A program made the translations under genes and the position numbers. The notes below the pieces were generated by a model that saw only the letters and a list, made by a program, of their open reading frames with translations, was not told the DNA's origin and made no database searches. Below are positions 35,198 through 44,841 of a DNA stretch of 64,000 bases, piece by piece; position 1 is the first letter of the stretch; every line of letters starts with the position of its first letter. The stretch is from Candidatus Hydrogenedentota bacterium (GTDB lineage: Bacteria; Hydrogenedentota; Hydrogenedentia; Hydrogenedentales; SLHB01). The stretch lies in the NCBI GenBank assembly GCA_020848835.1, contig JADLHJ010000027.1, positions 1-64,000 on the forward strand, written 5' to 3'.

Positions 35198-38125
35198 ATG
35201 AAGAAGTACGTGTTTCTGCTTGTATGCGGTGTCCTGTCCATTGCGTCATTGGCGCAGCCCGCCCCCGACGACCATTCCGTAGAAAAAGTTTTGGCCGCCC
35301 TGCGATTGGCCGATCCGAACTTGATGGTCGAGTGTGTGGCCAGTGAGCCGGATATTGTTGACCCTGTTGCAGTCACATGGGACGAAGACGGGCGCATGTA
35401 CGTTGTCGAAATGCGCGACTATCCCTTGGGCCCCGTCGGTGGCACAGTCCGCAGACTTACGGACGAAAACCAGGATGGAAAGTACGAGAATGCGACAATC
35501 TTCGCTGACAATCTTCCGTTCCCGAACTCCGCGCTTGCATATAACGGCGGATTGCTCGTAACCGCGGCTCCCGACGTCTGGTTTCTCAAGGACAACGATG
35601 GCGATGGCTTTGCGGAAGAGCGGCGCGTCGTGCTCACGGGTTTCGGGGAGGGCAACCAGCAACTACGCATCAACCATTTGTTTTGGGGGCTTGATAACTG
35701 GGTCTATGCAGCCAACGGCCGCAGCGACGGCACCGTGCGCCGGCCGGAGGACTCGCCGGAGAATGCTATTCCGCTGCGCCTCCACGATCTGCGTTTCAAG
35801 CCAGACGGCGGCGCAATTGAACCAATCACGGGCTTCAGTCAATTTGGAATCTGTCAGGACGATTGGGGTAATCGATTCTTGTCGTGGAACACGGTGCCGA
35901 TTCGTCACGTCGTTCTTGAGGAGAAGTATCTCACGCGCAATCCACATCTGACGGATACGACCACGGAAGAGAAAATTGCGGAGAAAGATCTACGCATCTT
36001 CCCCATCATTCCGGTGCAGCAGCGCTTTAACACCGAAGTCATTGATTCATGGAACGCGAGTTGCGGACTTACCATCTATCGCGGCGATGCGATGCCAGCA
36101 TATAACGGTAATGCATTTGTTTGCGAATCCGTAACCAGTCTAGTGCATCGCATGGTGCTCGCACCGCAGGGGCCGACCTTCATTGCGAAGCGCGCGGATG
36201 AAGGCGTCGAGTTTCTTGCTTCGACAGATTTGTGGTTCAAGGCCGTCAATCTCGCGACCGGCCCAGACGGTGCGCTCTATGTTGTGGACTTCGCACGCGA
36301 ATGGGTTGAGCACCCGGACTTTGTGCCGCAGGATATGCGCTCGGCAGTAAATTGGCGGAACGGCGACACGCTCGGGCGTATCTGGCGTATTCGACCGAAG
36401 GATTGGACCGCGGAAAAGTATCGCGTACAGAAGCTATCGGTGCTCGCATCAGCCGAACTGATACCGCTACTCAATTACCCGAATGCATGGTATCGCACGC
36501 AGGCGCAGCGCCTGCTTGTCTCACGCAAAGATGCATCGGTTGTTGATCCATTGAAAGAAGCTGCACGCGCTGTATCAACACCGCAGGGCCGCATTCACGC
36601 GCTGTGGACACTCGATGGCCTCGGCGCGTTAAATGAAACAGCGCTATTGGCGTCACTCGAAGACTCAGACGCGCGCGTGCGCCGTCAGGCAGTGCTGCTG
36701 AGCGAGTCGCAATCGTCCAATACCAAAATTGTCGTGGCGCTGGCGAAACGATCCGCCGACACCGATCCTGCGGTCCGATTACAGGTGGCAGCGGTCGCGG
36801 GCAGCCTCCCTGCCGATGCGCGAATCGGCATTTGCCTGGAAATCGCCGCGTCGGATGCGCAGAACAAGTGGTTTAGACTCGCCCTGCTGGGCAGCAGCAA
36901 TAACGAAACGTTGGCGTTCGCTAAAACGCTGCTTGAACGTTACCAGGGCGATTTCGACGCATATGCGTTCGCCAACTTCGATTTCGTCAGCTCACTTTGC
37001 GCAGTGATTGGACGGTCTGGTCACGAACAAGACATTTCGGCGTTGCTAAGCGCCATCGCACAGCAACACCCGGTGACCTCCGTACCCGACCTCGCGATGC
37101 TCTCTGGGTTGACGCATGGACTTTCCCAATCTAAGAAACCGTTGCGTCAATGGTTGGTCGAAAAGCCGGAACTCGGCGCCGCGCTGCAACGCGCCTTTAC
37201 GTCCGCAGACTACATCGCGCACAAGGACAATGCCCGGGAATTCCTGCGGGTCGCAGCGGTGACCATACTCGCGCAGAATCCCGATGCAGCAGGCGTTGAG
37301 AAAGTGAAGTCCCTGTTAACCGACGGCGACAACGACGCCGTGCGCACGGCCGCGCTCGATGCTTTGGTGAACGGCGGCGATGATGCGGTGGTAGCATCCA
37401 TGATCGCGGACTGGCGCAAGCTCACGCGGCCCGCGCAACGCGCATTGGTGACGAGCATGGTCCGCTCGCCAAGTTCTGCGACTCTTTTGATCGATGCAAT
37501 TGAAGAAGGCACCCCGTCTCCATTGGAAATCGATCCTGCCGCGCGCGAAGCATTGAAGGCCTACCCCGTGGAGGAATTGAAAGAGCGCGCAAATACCTTG
37601 TTTGCCAGCACAGCAACCGCGGGCCGCGAAGAAGTGCTAAGCCAATACAAAGCCGCACTCGATCTCGCAGGTGACAAAGCGCGCGGGGCCGGCGTGTTCG
37701 CATTGAATTGTCTGCCTTGCCATACCGTTCTGGGAGTCGGGCAGCACGTGGGGCCCGATTTGAGCGGCATCGCTACCAAGACGAAAGAGCAGTTGCTGCA
37801 TTCAATCATCGATCCAAGCGAAGAGATCTCCCCGGATTATCTAAATTACACAATCTCAACGATCGATCTGGAAGTGCTGAACGGCGTGCTTGGGGGTGAA
37901 ACCGCGTCGAGCATTACCCTGAAACAAGCCGCGGGCATCGAGGTTAGCGTGCTTCGCGAGAATATTGAAGAAATGACGGTGAGCAAGCAGTCGCTTATGC
38001 CGCAAGGACTCGAAGCAGCCTTCGATGTTCAAGGCATGGCCGACCTGCTTGAGTTTATGTACCATCCGGATCGGGCCATGTTGGAGGGCGCTGCGAAAGC
38101 TGCGATTCCCGCACCAGAGGAGTAA
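35198..38125 (+). CDS. PVC-type haem-binding membrane-bound dehydrogenase
   Basis: A 975-residue exported protein with a signal peptide (MKKYVFLLVCGVLSIASLA). The N-terminal half is the PVC-type dehydrogenase beta-propeller, with VDPVAVTWDEDGRMYVVEMRDYP and GPDGALYVVDFAREWVEHP. HEAT-like helical repeats fill roughly residues 425-790. The C-terminal cytochrome domain has one haem site NCLPCH at residues 837-842 within GAGVFALNCLPCHTV, and a downstream GPDLSGI; a methionine ligand may lie in the region after it. This architecture is almost confined to Planctomycetes-like bacteria, where it is thought to oxidise sugars or alcohols. It follows the DUF1080-ceramidase gene by 35 bases. Confidence 0.9.
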   Translation: MKKYVFLLVCGVLSIASLAQPAPDDHSVEKVLAALRLADPNLMVECVASEPDIVDPVAVTWDEDGRMYVVEMRDYPLGPVGGTVRRLTDENQDGKYENATIFADNLPFPNSALAYNGGLLVTAAPDVWFLKDNDGDGFAEERRVVLTGFGEGNQQLRINHLFWGLDNWVYAANGRSDGTVRRPEDSPENAIPLRLHDLRFKPDGGAIEPITGFSQFGICQDDWGNRFLSWNTVPIRHVVLEEKYLTRNPHLTDTTTEEKIAEKDLRIFPIIPVQQRFNTEVIDSWNASCGLTIYRGDAMPAYNGNAFVCESVTSLVHRMVLAPQGPTFIAKRADEGVEFLASTDLWFKAVNLATGPDGALYVVDFAREWVEHPDFVPQDMRSAVNWRNGDTLGRIWRIRPKDWTAEKYRVQKLSVLASAELIPLLNYPNAWYRTQAQRLLVSRKDASVVDPLKEAARAVSTPQGRIHALWTLDGLGALNETALLASLEDSDARVRRQAVLLSESQSSNTKIVVALAKRSADTDPAVRLQVAAVAGSLPADARIGICLEIAASDAQNKWFRLALLGSSNNETLAFAKTLLERYQGDFDAYAFANFDFVSSLCAVIGRSGHEQDISALLSAIAQQHPVTSVPDLAMLSGLTHGLSQSKKPLRQWLVEKPELGAALQRAFTSADYIAHKDNAREFLRVAAVTILAQNPDAAGVEKVKSLLTDGDNDAVRTAALDALVNGGDDAVVASMIADWRKLTRPAQRALVTSMVRSPSSATLLIDAIEEGTPSPLEIDPAAREALKAYPVEELKERANTLFASTATAGREEVLSQYKAALDLAGDKARGAGVFALNCLPCHTVLGVGQHVGPDLSGIATKTKEQLLHSIIDPSEEISPDYLNYTISTIDLEVLNGVLGGETASSITLKQAAGIEVSVLRENIEEMTVSKQSLMPQGLEAAFDVQGMADLLEFMYHPDRAMLEGAAKAAIPAPEE

Positions 38126-38129
38126 CACC

Positions 38130-39599
38130 ATGTTTACACGTCTTTGCGCAATGCTGACGGCCACTACCTTTGCAGTGGCAGCGGGGGCACAGCACAGCGC
38201 AGACGATACGCCCCTACCGCAAGATCCCAAGCAACTTATCTACGGTCACGCCAATGTTGCCAAAGCGCCGGCCATGTTTGCGCCGTCGCCGGGCCCGCTC
38301 TTATTCCTCGACGAGTATTACATTGATGCGAGCGAGAATATAACGCGCGAAGTGGTTAAGCCCGAACGCAACAGCGCTATCCCAAATCCGATTGTAACGG
38401 GAAAAGACGACGGCTGCTTTCAACCGTATATGACCATTCTGCGCGACGCAGATACAAAACGCTTCCGCCTTTGGTATGGCCGGCACACGGAAGCGATGGA
38501 ATCCAATCGATCGCGCATTGGTTATTCCGAATCTTCAGATGGAATTCATTGGGATCGCCCGATGCAGACTTTGAAAGATCCCGGCCCCATTCAGTTTGGG
38601 GTTGCCGTTGTGGATGCGGGTTCTGCCGCACCCAGTGCCGACCATCGGTACGTCTACGCGTGGCACTTTGAGGGATGGCTCAGCCTTGCCACCTCCTCGG
38701 ATGGCATCGGGTGGTCGCCACACGATCCTTCGCAAGTGATCAAACACAGCCACGATATCAATGGCCTGCACTACGACCCGGTCAGGAATTGGTTTGTGGC
38801 CACGATCTCAGTTTACCGTCCCGGATACGACTGGAGAAACAACCGCCGTGTGACGATGCAAAGCCATAGCACCGACCTCGTGAAGTGGTCCGTGCCGCAC
38901 TATGTTGTGTTGCCATCGTCAGAAGTTGACGAAGGCGAGACTCAGTTCTACGCGATGGACGGATACCTCGCGCGGGGCCGCACGACGATTGGCATGGTGA
39001 AAGTGCTTCGAGATGACCTGAAAGCAGACGATCCGCCCGATCCGCCAGATGCTTACGGCGTAGGCTACACCGCGCTCGCGTGGTCGCACGATGGCGTTCA
39101 TTGGTTGCGCGATACAGCGCATTATTTCGATCCCGATCCGAAGAAGGGCGCGTGGGACCATGCGCACGCATGGATTGACGAGCAAGTACCGGTGGATGGC
39201 GACGTGTACTTGTATTACGGCGGCTACGCGCGTGGCCATAAAGTGAACCGCTTTGAGGAACGCCAGATCGGTTTGTTGAAGATCAAGCGCGACCGCTATG
39301 TCGCGCGCGTCGCGGGCGAAGCGCCGGGAGTGCTGCGCACCATGGGATTCACAAGCAACGGGGGAGACCTGAGCGTAAACGTAGATGCGAGCAATGGCAG
39401 TTTGCAGGCACAAGTTGTCGACGAGAACGGCAATGTACTAAAAGGGTTTTCCTATGCGGACTGCACACCGATCACCTCAGATGATTTGGATGCGCCACTC
39501 ACATGGAAAGGCAATGCCGCAGCATTGAAAGGCAAGACTATCCGCCTTGAGTTCGCAATGCGCAACGCGAGGTTATTCGCGCTCAATATTGGCGATTAA
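38130..39599 (+). CDS. Exported five-bladed beta-propeller, glycosidase-like
   Basis: A 489-residue exported protein with signal peptide MFTRLCAMLTATTFAVAAGA. The body contains repeats with aromatic and acidic residues of the GH32/GH43-like propeller type: RFRLWYGRHTE, YSESSDGIHWDRP, YVYAWHFEGWLSLATSSDGIGW and AWSHDGVHWLRD. I cannot assign catalytic acids, and many such proteins in these bacteria lack proven activity. The C-terminal 100 residues look like a beta-sandwich. It starts four bases after the dehydrogenase stop, with GAGGAG six to eight bases before the ATG, so it is the third gene of the exported degradation operon. It ends one base before the convergent porin gene. Confidence 0.75.
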   Translation: MFTRLCAMLTATTFAVAAGAQHSADDTPLPQDPKQLIYGHANVAKAPAMFAPSPGPLLFLDEYYIDASENITREVVKPERNSAIPNPIVTGKDDGCFQPYMTILRDADTKRFRLWYGRHTEAMESNRSRIGYSESSDGIHWDRPMQTLKDPGPIQFGVAVVDAGSAAPSADHRYVYAWHFEGWLSLATSSDGIGWSPHDPSQVIKHSHDINGLHYDPVRNWFVATISVYRPGYDWRNNRRVTMQSHSTDLVKWSVPHYVVLPSSEVDEGETQFYAMDGYLARGRTTIGMVKVLRDDLKADDPPDPPDAYGVGYTALAWSHDGVHWLRDTAHYFDPDPKKGAWDHAHAWIDEQVPVDGDVYLYYGGYARGHKVNRFEERQIGLLKIKRDRYVARVAGEAPGVLRTMGFTSNGGDLSVNVDASNGSLQAQVVDENGNVLKGFSYADCTPITSDDLDAPLTWKGNAAALKGKTIRLEFAMRNARLFALNIGD

Positions 39600-41282
39600 C
39601 TAAAACGCAATCGTGGTCAGGAAGTAGACGTAGTCCTGATCGTCGTCACCGCGACCGCCGACGTTGCGGAGATTATATTCGTCCGTGAAGACAACTCCCT
39701 CGCCAATGGCGTCGCCGACGAACCAATGCGACCAGCCGACTTCAAAAGTGAGGTTGTCAGTATAGGCATAGGTCGCCCACAGCGATGTCTGCCAGCCGAG
39801 GTCTTTTGAGCCGCCTTCGGTCCAGAACGGCAACGCCGGGGCGAGCGGGACCTTCCATCCTCCCAGCGTGACCGCAGCGGGACTATCGAATGCCTCCAAC
39901 ACTTCCAGGTAAGCGAGCGTCAGACCCAATTCCACGCGTTCGCTCGGGTATGCATTCGCGCCGAGATATCCCTTCCAGAAGTTCGACATTCCAGAACCGT
40001 CAATGAATGCGTCTTCGCGCCACGACGTAAATAGCCGATTAAATGACACGCTCGCATCCGGCCGGTCGAACGGATTCAGCCATTCGAGGAATGAAATGCT
40101 CCGGTTGTCATCCCCACCGTAATATGCGCCGCCGAGGTAGAGGCGCGTGGCCCACGGCAGTTGTGACGTCCAACCCACTTCAAAATGACCCGCCCAGGAG
40201 TCCCATTTGGCGTCATCATCGCCGTAAACCTGACCTGCCGGTTTGAACAGGAATCCTGTCGAGTCTGCATCGCCCCATTGATAGGCTGCTTCGACTTCCC
40301 AATCGAATCCGTTCCAAGTGCCGCTCCCGCGTCCGCCCGCCGTGTGCAATTGCGTAGCGTCGTAGTCGTCAACGTCAACGAGGTCTTCCATCCATTCGAT
40401 AGGCGCAGGGAAGTTAGAGTCGTTCAGACTGCCACCGTCGCGCAGGTACATGTAATAAGCTTCGAACTGCAGGTTTTCCGTTGCGGGAGCAGTGCGGCCG
40501 CGGAAAGGACCATTGCGCATAAAGGCATCGTACATGCCGTATACCATGTGCATCGGAAAGAGCATTTGTTGAAAACTGTGCGGCAGGACCCCTCTATTTG
40601 AGTCGCCCAAAGTCCATGTTCCGTACACACCATAGAAATCTACGTCACCGTCCTCTTCGCTCGCGCCTCGCTCGGCAAGTTTGCTCATCCACGCGTCCAC
40701 GCGCATGGTTTCGTCGCCAACGGTAAGACGTAATGCGTCGAAGGACATGCCGACAAAGGGGTCCGGCCCTGGATCGCTGCCCATAAGCCACCCCGAACCA
40801 AACTCCAGTTCTTGGCGACCGATGCGCAGTTGCGCAGGCAATCCGAAAATTTGGTCCACGTTAATGAATGCCTGGTAGATTTCGATATCATCGTTGGAAT
40901 TCGCGCGAAAATCGGCGCCGCTGCGGTAGTCCGAACGAAAATCCTGCCCCCACCCGTCAATACTGTCCAACTCGATGAACGCTTTCACCTCGTTGGTGAA
41001 ATCTGCGTCAACGTGCAGGCGCGTCCGCTGCTCCCAAAAGCTCGAGTTGTTGCCACCATCGCCGGTGCGGAAGCCGGACACCGTGTTGTACGGACCGATG
41101 GGCCGGTTCGGGAGGAAGAAGATCGGAATGCGTTCGGTGCCTCCACTCGGCTCGAAAGCGTTTGAATACCACGCACCGTAAATTTCGATCTTTCCCCCGA
41201 TTTCAACGTTTTGGAGCTCTCCGAATGCAGTCGGCCACAATGCAATTGCGGAAAGACATAGGTAACGCGTGAACATCCGCAT
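39600..41282 (-). CDS. Outer-membrane porin, alginate-export (AlgE)-like
   Basis: A 560-residue protein with a signal peptide (MRMFTRYLCLSAIALWPTAFG) and the alternating hydrophobic/aromatic pattern of a beta-barrel. VKAFIELDSIDGWGQDFRSDY, AQLRIGRQELEFGSGWLMG and FDALRLTVGDETMRVDAWMSK match the alginate-export domain family. The last residue is phenylalanine, as expected for barrel insertion by BAM. A run of G bases precedes the ATG, and a good sigma-70 promoter lies at 41322-41350. The convergent upstream neighbours are exported glycan-degrading proteins, so it may take up or release oligosaccharides. The substrate is not predictable. Confidence 0.82.
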   Translation of the reverse strand: MRMFTRYLCLSAIALWPTAFGELQNVEIGGKIEIYGAWYSNAFEPSGGTERIPIFFLPNRPIGPYNTVSGFRTGDGGNNSSFWEQRTRLHVDADFTNEVKAFIELDSIDGWGQDFRSDYRSGADFRANSNDDIEIYQAFINVDQIFGLPAQLRIGRQELEFGSGWLMGSDPGPDPFVGMSFDALRLTVGDETMRVDAWMSKLAERGASEEDGDVDFYGVYGTWTLGDSNRGVLPHSFQQMLFPMHMVYGMYDAFMRNGPFRGRTAPATENLQFEAYYMYLRDGGSLNDSNFPAPIEWMEDLVDVDDYDATQLHTAGGRGSGTWNGFDWEVEAAYQWGDADSTGFLFKPAGQVYGDDDAKWDSWAGHFEVGWTSQLPWATRLYLGGAYYGGDDNRSISFLEWLNPFDRPDASVSFNRLFTSWREDAFIDGSGMSNFWKGYLGANAYPSERVELGLTLAYLEVLEAFDSPAAVTLGGWKVPLAPALPFWTEGGSKDLGWQTSLWATYAYTDNLTFEVGWSHWFVGDAIGEGVVFTDEYNLRNVGGRGDDDQDYVYFLTTIAF

Positions 41283-41321
41283 ATTGGTTCCCCCCTAATA
41301 GCGGTCAACTTTCCCCGCGCA

Positions 41322-41350
41322 ATTAGATCATATAATTGTCAGGTCGTCAA
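41322..41350 (-). promoter_or_regulatory. Sigma-70-type promoter for the porin gene
   Basis: Read on the minus strand: TTGACG at 41350-41345, a 17-base spacer, and TCTAAT at 41327-41322 (five of six bases agree with each consensus). It would give a leader of about 35 bases before the porin ATG. Confidence 0.55.
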
Positions 41351-41364
41351 GCACTTAATCATAT

Positions 41365-43578
41365 TCAGCCCGCGTCTGCACGCTCCAAGTCCGTGCTCGT
41401 CGCGGACTCGCGCTCGCGTGTCCACATCAAGAATCGATCTACGCGATCATAAACCTCGATGGACGCCTCGCCGTTGACGATGCCGTGGCGTGCTTTGTCC
41501 AGCACGACGAGTTCCTTCTGGTGTGTGCCGATTTGGCTGAAGATGTTTTGCCCGCTGGAGGGTTCGACCAGCGGATCGCGAAAGCCTTGAATGATGAGCG
41601 ACGGCACGCACACGTCTTTCAACACGCCCTCCATCGCAGACATTGCCTTGCCGAGTTCGCGTACGCCGGTGATAGGATTGCGCGTGTAGTTGATGTGTTT
41701 GTTTTCAGGATGGTTTTCGATGAAATCCCAACCCGTGCCGCCGCGCAGGCGCGTGATGAGGCTGTTCATAGAGACGAGCTGCGTAGCGAAACGCGCCATG
41801 TAATTGCGCAGTTGCAGCGGCGCATTAATCGAGAAGACGGCTTTTATTTTGTCTTTCTTGCGGCCCGCAGCAAGCAACGCCATGCCCCCGCCTGTTGAAA
41901 ACCCGCCGAGCACGATGTAATCGGTGAGACTCTTGATGACGGCGTAACCGCGATTGAGCGATTCGTACCATTCTTCCCAGGGCGTGCGCGCAAGATCTTC
42001 CGGCGACGTGCCATGGCCGCGAAGCCGTACGCCATATACGGCGAAGCCACGCTTGGCGAAATAGTCGGCCATTGCGCGTACCTCTAGAGGCGCGGCCATG
42101 TATCCGTGCACCAGCACAATCCCGGCTTTAAACTTTGGGGGCGTAAGGAGGAAGGGACGGCCGACGTCCATGGGCTTGCTTTCGCCCTCTTTTGCAAAGT
42201 TCGCGTAATCCTGTTCGAAGAGTTCGTTGTCCTCCTTTAAAAACATGTCGCGAATTTTGGTCGATAGGACAGGGCGCGGAATTGCCGCGACGTTCTTTAT
42301 GACGCCGGTCAAAATTGTAAGGGGTTCCACTTCGTTGGCGATAACCGTAGTGATCTCTTCCTTGCGCACGGTGTGGAAATCGCCCTCACCCGTGCGGATG
42401 CGCGAGTTGCGCACGTACTCATTGCCCTCGCGAATCAGGATACCGTCGTTTACACATAGGTCGAGAAAATCCGTGAACATCGGCGCGGCATCTTCGTAGA
42501 TGATGTCGCGATATGATTTGTCGAGAAAATGGTGCAAACGGTGTTGGCCAAGATGTTTGATCTGGTGTGCGGCGAGAAAAATGCGATTTCGATAGGCGCG
42601 CTCCGTAAACCGCCGCCCGCGTTGGTAACGAATCAGCGTACCGAAGATGTGGTCGTAGTTGACTGTCGTATTCCGGTAGATGTCCGCCATGAAGCGGATC
42701 ATCAAGCGGCGCGCCGCCTCGTTGAATCCCGATTCCGGGTCTTCTTCCAGTGCATTGAGATCGGTTTCGATCGACTCGATGAGCAGTTTGCAATCTGTCT
42801 GTTGCAGGAACTGATCGACTTCAATAGGTTCGCCGAAGGTCACATCGATGTCCGTGTCTTTCGACAGCACCGTGCCTTCGACCGAGAGTTCTTCGATCGC
42901 GCGTTTGCTCAAGTCTTTTGCAAAGGCGCGCGCAAGTCGAAGCATCATGTTTTCACGCGCGCGAATCGGGAAGTAGGTGATGTTTACAGGGACGACGAAG
43001 GTACGCTTCGTCAGCGCCTGATCGATCGTCTGCAAACCGAGCCGCGTCAGAATTGGCTGTATGGCTTGCTGTTTATCGGCGCGATCCTTGAAGCATTCCA
43101 GCCGCTGCCGGAAGTATTCCGCGCGCAACGCGAGCACCGCTGCGCCGGTGTGCGGCGGACGGCGACCCTTGATGCTGTACACCTTGAACGCCCCGGTCTG
43201 ATCGACGACCTTCTTGTCTTTGATCATGCCGCCTTCGGGGAAAATAATCCACGGATGTTCGCCGGTTAAAAGCGAATTGACGATGATCTTGTCGCGATCC
43301 GGGTTCTGTGTCGAGACATTGCCCATCGACAGCAAGTACTCGCCAATCTTGCCTGTGAATAGTTCCGCCGCGGCAAGCGACCAGATTTCCTTGCCGGTGT
43401 ATTTATGCAGAATATAGGGAAGCAGGACGGTCTCGAGGCGCGTGAAATGATTGACGACATAGACTATCGCCATGTCATCTTTGATCTGATCGATGTTGTG
43501 GACCCGGATGTTCGCCTTGATAAGTTTGGTGGCGATGTCCAACGCCCATTTCGTGGACTTGAGTGCGATTGCTCCCAT
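41365..43578 (-). CDS. Acyltransferase fused to alpha/beta hydrolase
   Basis: A 737-residue fusion. The first 260 or so residues resemble a glycerolphosphate/lysophosphatidate acyltransferase: VVNHFTRLE (an H-x4-E instead of the usual H-x4-D), and IFPEGGMIKD, the phosphate-binding motif. A linker of about 220 residues has no recognised domain. From about residue 485 an alpha/beta hydrolase of the Est30/monoacylglycerol-lipase type follows: VLVHGYMAAPLEVRAMADYF, the nucleophile elbow GGFSTGGG (serine near 563), the acid in QGFRDPLVEP and the histidine in DKARHGIVNGE. It may build and trim the same lipid. A GTG one codon upstream is an alternative start; GGAG precedes the ATG. Confidence 0.82.
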   Translation of the reverse strand: MGAIALKSTKWALDIATKLIKANIRVHNIDQIKDDMAIVYVVNHFTRLETVLLPYILHKYTGKEIWSLAAAELFTGKIGEYLLSMGNVSTQNPDRDKIIVNSLLTGEHPWIIFPEGGMIKDKKVVDQTGAFKVYSIKGRRPPHTGAAVLALRAEYFRQRLECFKDRADKQQAIQPILTRLGLQTIDQALTKRTFVVPVNITYFPIRARENMMLRLARAFAKDLSKRAIEELSVEGTVLSKDTDIDVTFGEPIEVDQFLQQTDCKLLIESIETDLNALEEDPESGFNEAARRLMIRFMADIYRNTTVNYDHIFGTLIRYQRGRRFTERAYRNRIFLAAHQIKHLGQHRLHHFLDKSYRDIIYEDAAPMFTDFLDLCVNDGILIREGNEYVRNSRIRTGEGDFHTVRKEEITTVIANEVEPLTILTGVIKNVAAIPRPVLSTKIRDMFLKEDNELFEQDYANFAKEGESKPMDVGRPFLLTPPKFKAGIVLVHGYMAAPLEVRAMADYFAKRGFAVYGVRLRGHGTSPEDLARTPWEEWYESLNRGYAVIKSLTDYIVLGGFSTGGGMALLAAGRKKDKIKAVFSINAPLQLRNYMARFATQLVSMNSLITRLRGGTGWDFIENHPENKHINYTRNPITGVRELGKAMSAMEGVLKDVCVPSLIIQGFRDPLVEPSSGQNIFSQIGTHQKELVVLDKARHGIVNGEASIEVYDRVDRFLMWTRERESATSTDLERADAG

Positions 43579-43644
43579 CACGACTCCAACTACGGTGAAC
43601 TGAGACCCGATTTCCCCGAACGCAGCGCGTGCCGCGATGCAGCA

Positions 43645-44841
43645 CTATAGCCGATTGCGCGCGATATGTTCGATCTGATCCGCAATGGTAGCGGCGCCAT
43701 TGCTCGCGCGGACAAGTTCCGCCATGCGTTGGGCGGCGTCGCGGCCCGGCTCATTTTCGACTAATGAAACTATTGCATCGCGTAGTTCGCCGTTGCGAGC
43801 GCGCTTAAACTCCAGTAGGCGGCAAAAGCCGTGTCGCTCCGCGATGCGCGCGTTGATCCGCTGTTCGTTGTGTGTGGGAATTGCCAGCATGGGCACGCCA
43901 TGTTGCAGCGCTTGGTACATGCTGCCGTTACCGCCATGAAACACGAGTGCGTGCGACCGGGCCAGTATCGCATCGCCTGGCGCAAACGCCGTGACACGAA
44001 AGTTGCCCGGAATATCGCCGAGAGCATCGTGGTTCACCTGTCCGCCTGTGGTCACAATAAATCGATAGGGCAGTCTTGCAAGTGCACCAAACGACGCCCG
44101 CACCGCATCGTACACAACTCCAGTCGATCCCATCGTGATGTAGACGTTCGGCGTGCCATCATCCAATTCATTCATCCACTCGGGCGCCGGCGCGGGGTAG
44201 TCAAACAAGATCGGCCCCGTCATTTGCGCGTTATACAACGCGCTGCCCACCTCGTACATCTGCGGAAGATCGGGAGACAACAAGGGCACGGAGCGAAATA
44301 AATCGATCGCCGGAATGTTTTTCTTTCCATGCCTTTTGTAAACAGTGCTCCGCATTGCTGCCAGGAACACAGCGTCATACGCATGCCAATAGAATCGCCA
44401 GATGGGGCGCGATAAGATTCCGCCGATGTAGTAGGCGTTATAGACATTGGCCGCGGGCACGCCCGCGATGTACGCTGCGTTGCTCATCGTCGCGGTTGCG
44501 AAGCCGACGACCACGTCCGGTCGTTCGTTTTTTATGATTTCGACCTGGCTCTCGATGATCTTATCGACGGGCATCCACTTCTTCGGCGAACACACCGCGC
44601 CGACCGTGCCGCGGAACCCACTTTCCATCATGCTGCGCCATAGGTACGAGAAATCCGGTTCACGTGCGTCGACAATGCGAAATCCGTCCTGCGCGACGAT
44701 GGACATCTGCGATCGCGTGTGCTCTAGGTTTTCCGCGGCGAATACGACTTCGTGGCCGCGTGCCCGCAATTCTCTGCCGACGACGTACGCGCGGGAAACG
44801 TGGGCAAGTACTTGAGACAGCGGAAAGAGCAGGGCCTTCAT
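43645..44841 (-). CDS. UGT/MGT-type glycosyltransferase (GT-B fold)
   Basis: A 398-residue protein of the macrolide/UDP-glycosyltransferase group. The N-terminus MKALLFPLSQVLAHVSRAYVVGRELRARGHEVVFAAEN is the acceptor-domain entry. The donor-binding C-terminal half contains YITMGSTGVV and FHGGNGSMYQALQHGVPMLAIP, the signature that grips the nucleotide sugar. It shares an ATGA overlap with the upstream lipoprotein esterase gene and lies 66 bases before the acyltransferase-hydrolase fusion. That neighbourhood suggests synthesis of a glycosylated lipid, for example a sterol- or diglyceride-type glycoside, but the acceptor cannot be read from the sequence. Confidence 0.87.
   Translation of the reverse strand: MKALLFPLSQVLAHVSRAYVVGRELRARGHEVVFAAENLEHTRSQMSIVAQDGFRIVDAREPDFSYLWRSMMESGFRGTVGAVCSPKKWMPVDKIIESQVEIIKNERPDVVVGFATATMSNAAYIAGVPAANVYNAYYIGGILSRPIWRFYWHAYDAVFLAAMRSTVYKRHGKKNIPAIDLFRSVPLLSPDLPQMYEVGSALYNAQMTGPILFDYPAPAPEWMNELDDGTPNVYITMGSTGVVYDAVRASFGALARLPYRFIVTTGGQVNHDALGDIPGNFRVTAFAPGDAILARSHALVFHGGNGSMYQALQHGVPMLAIPTHNEQRINARIAERHGFCRLLEFKRARNGELRDAIVSLVENEPGRDAAQRMAELVRASNGAATIADQIEHIARNRL

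Noticed and set aside
42529..43269. A 246-residue plus-strand frame
   Set aside because: It is antisense to the acyltransferase domain, where NHFTRLE and FPEGG motifs prove the other strand.
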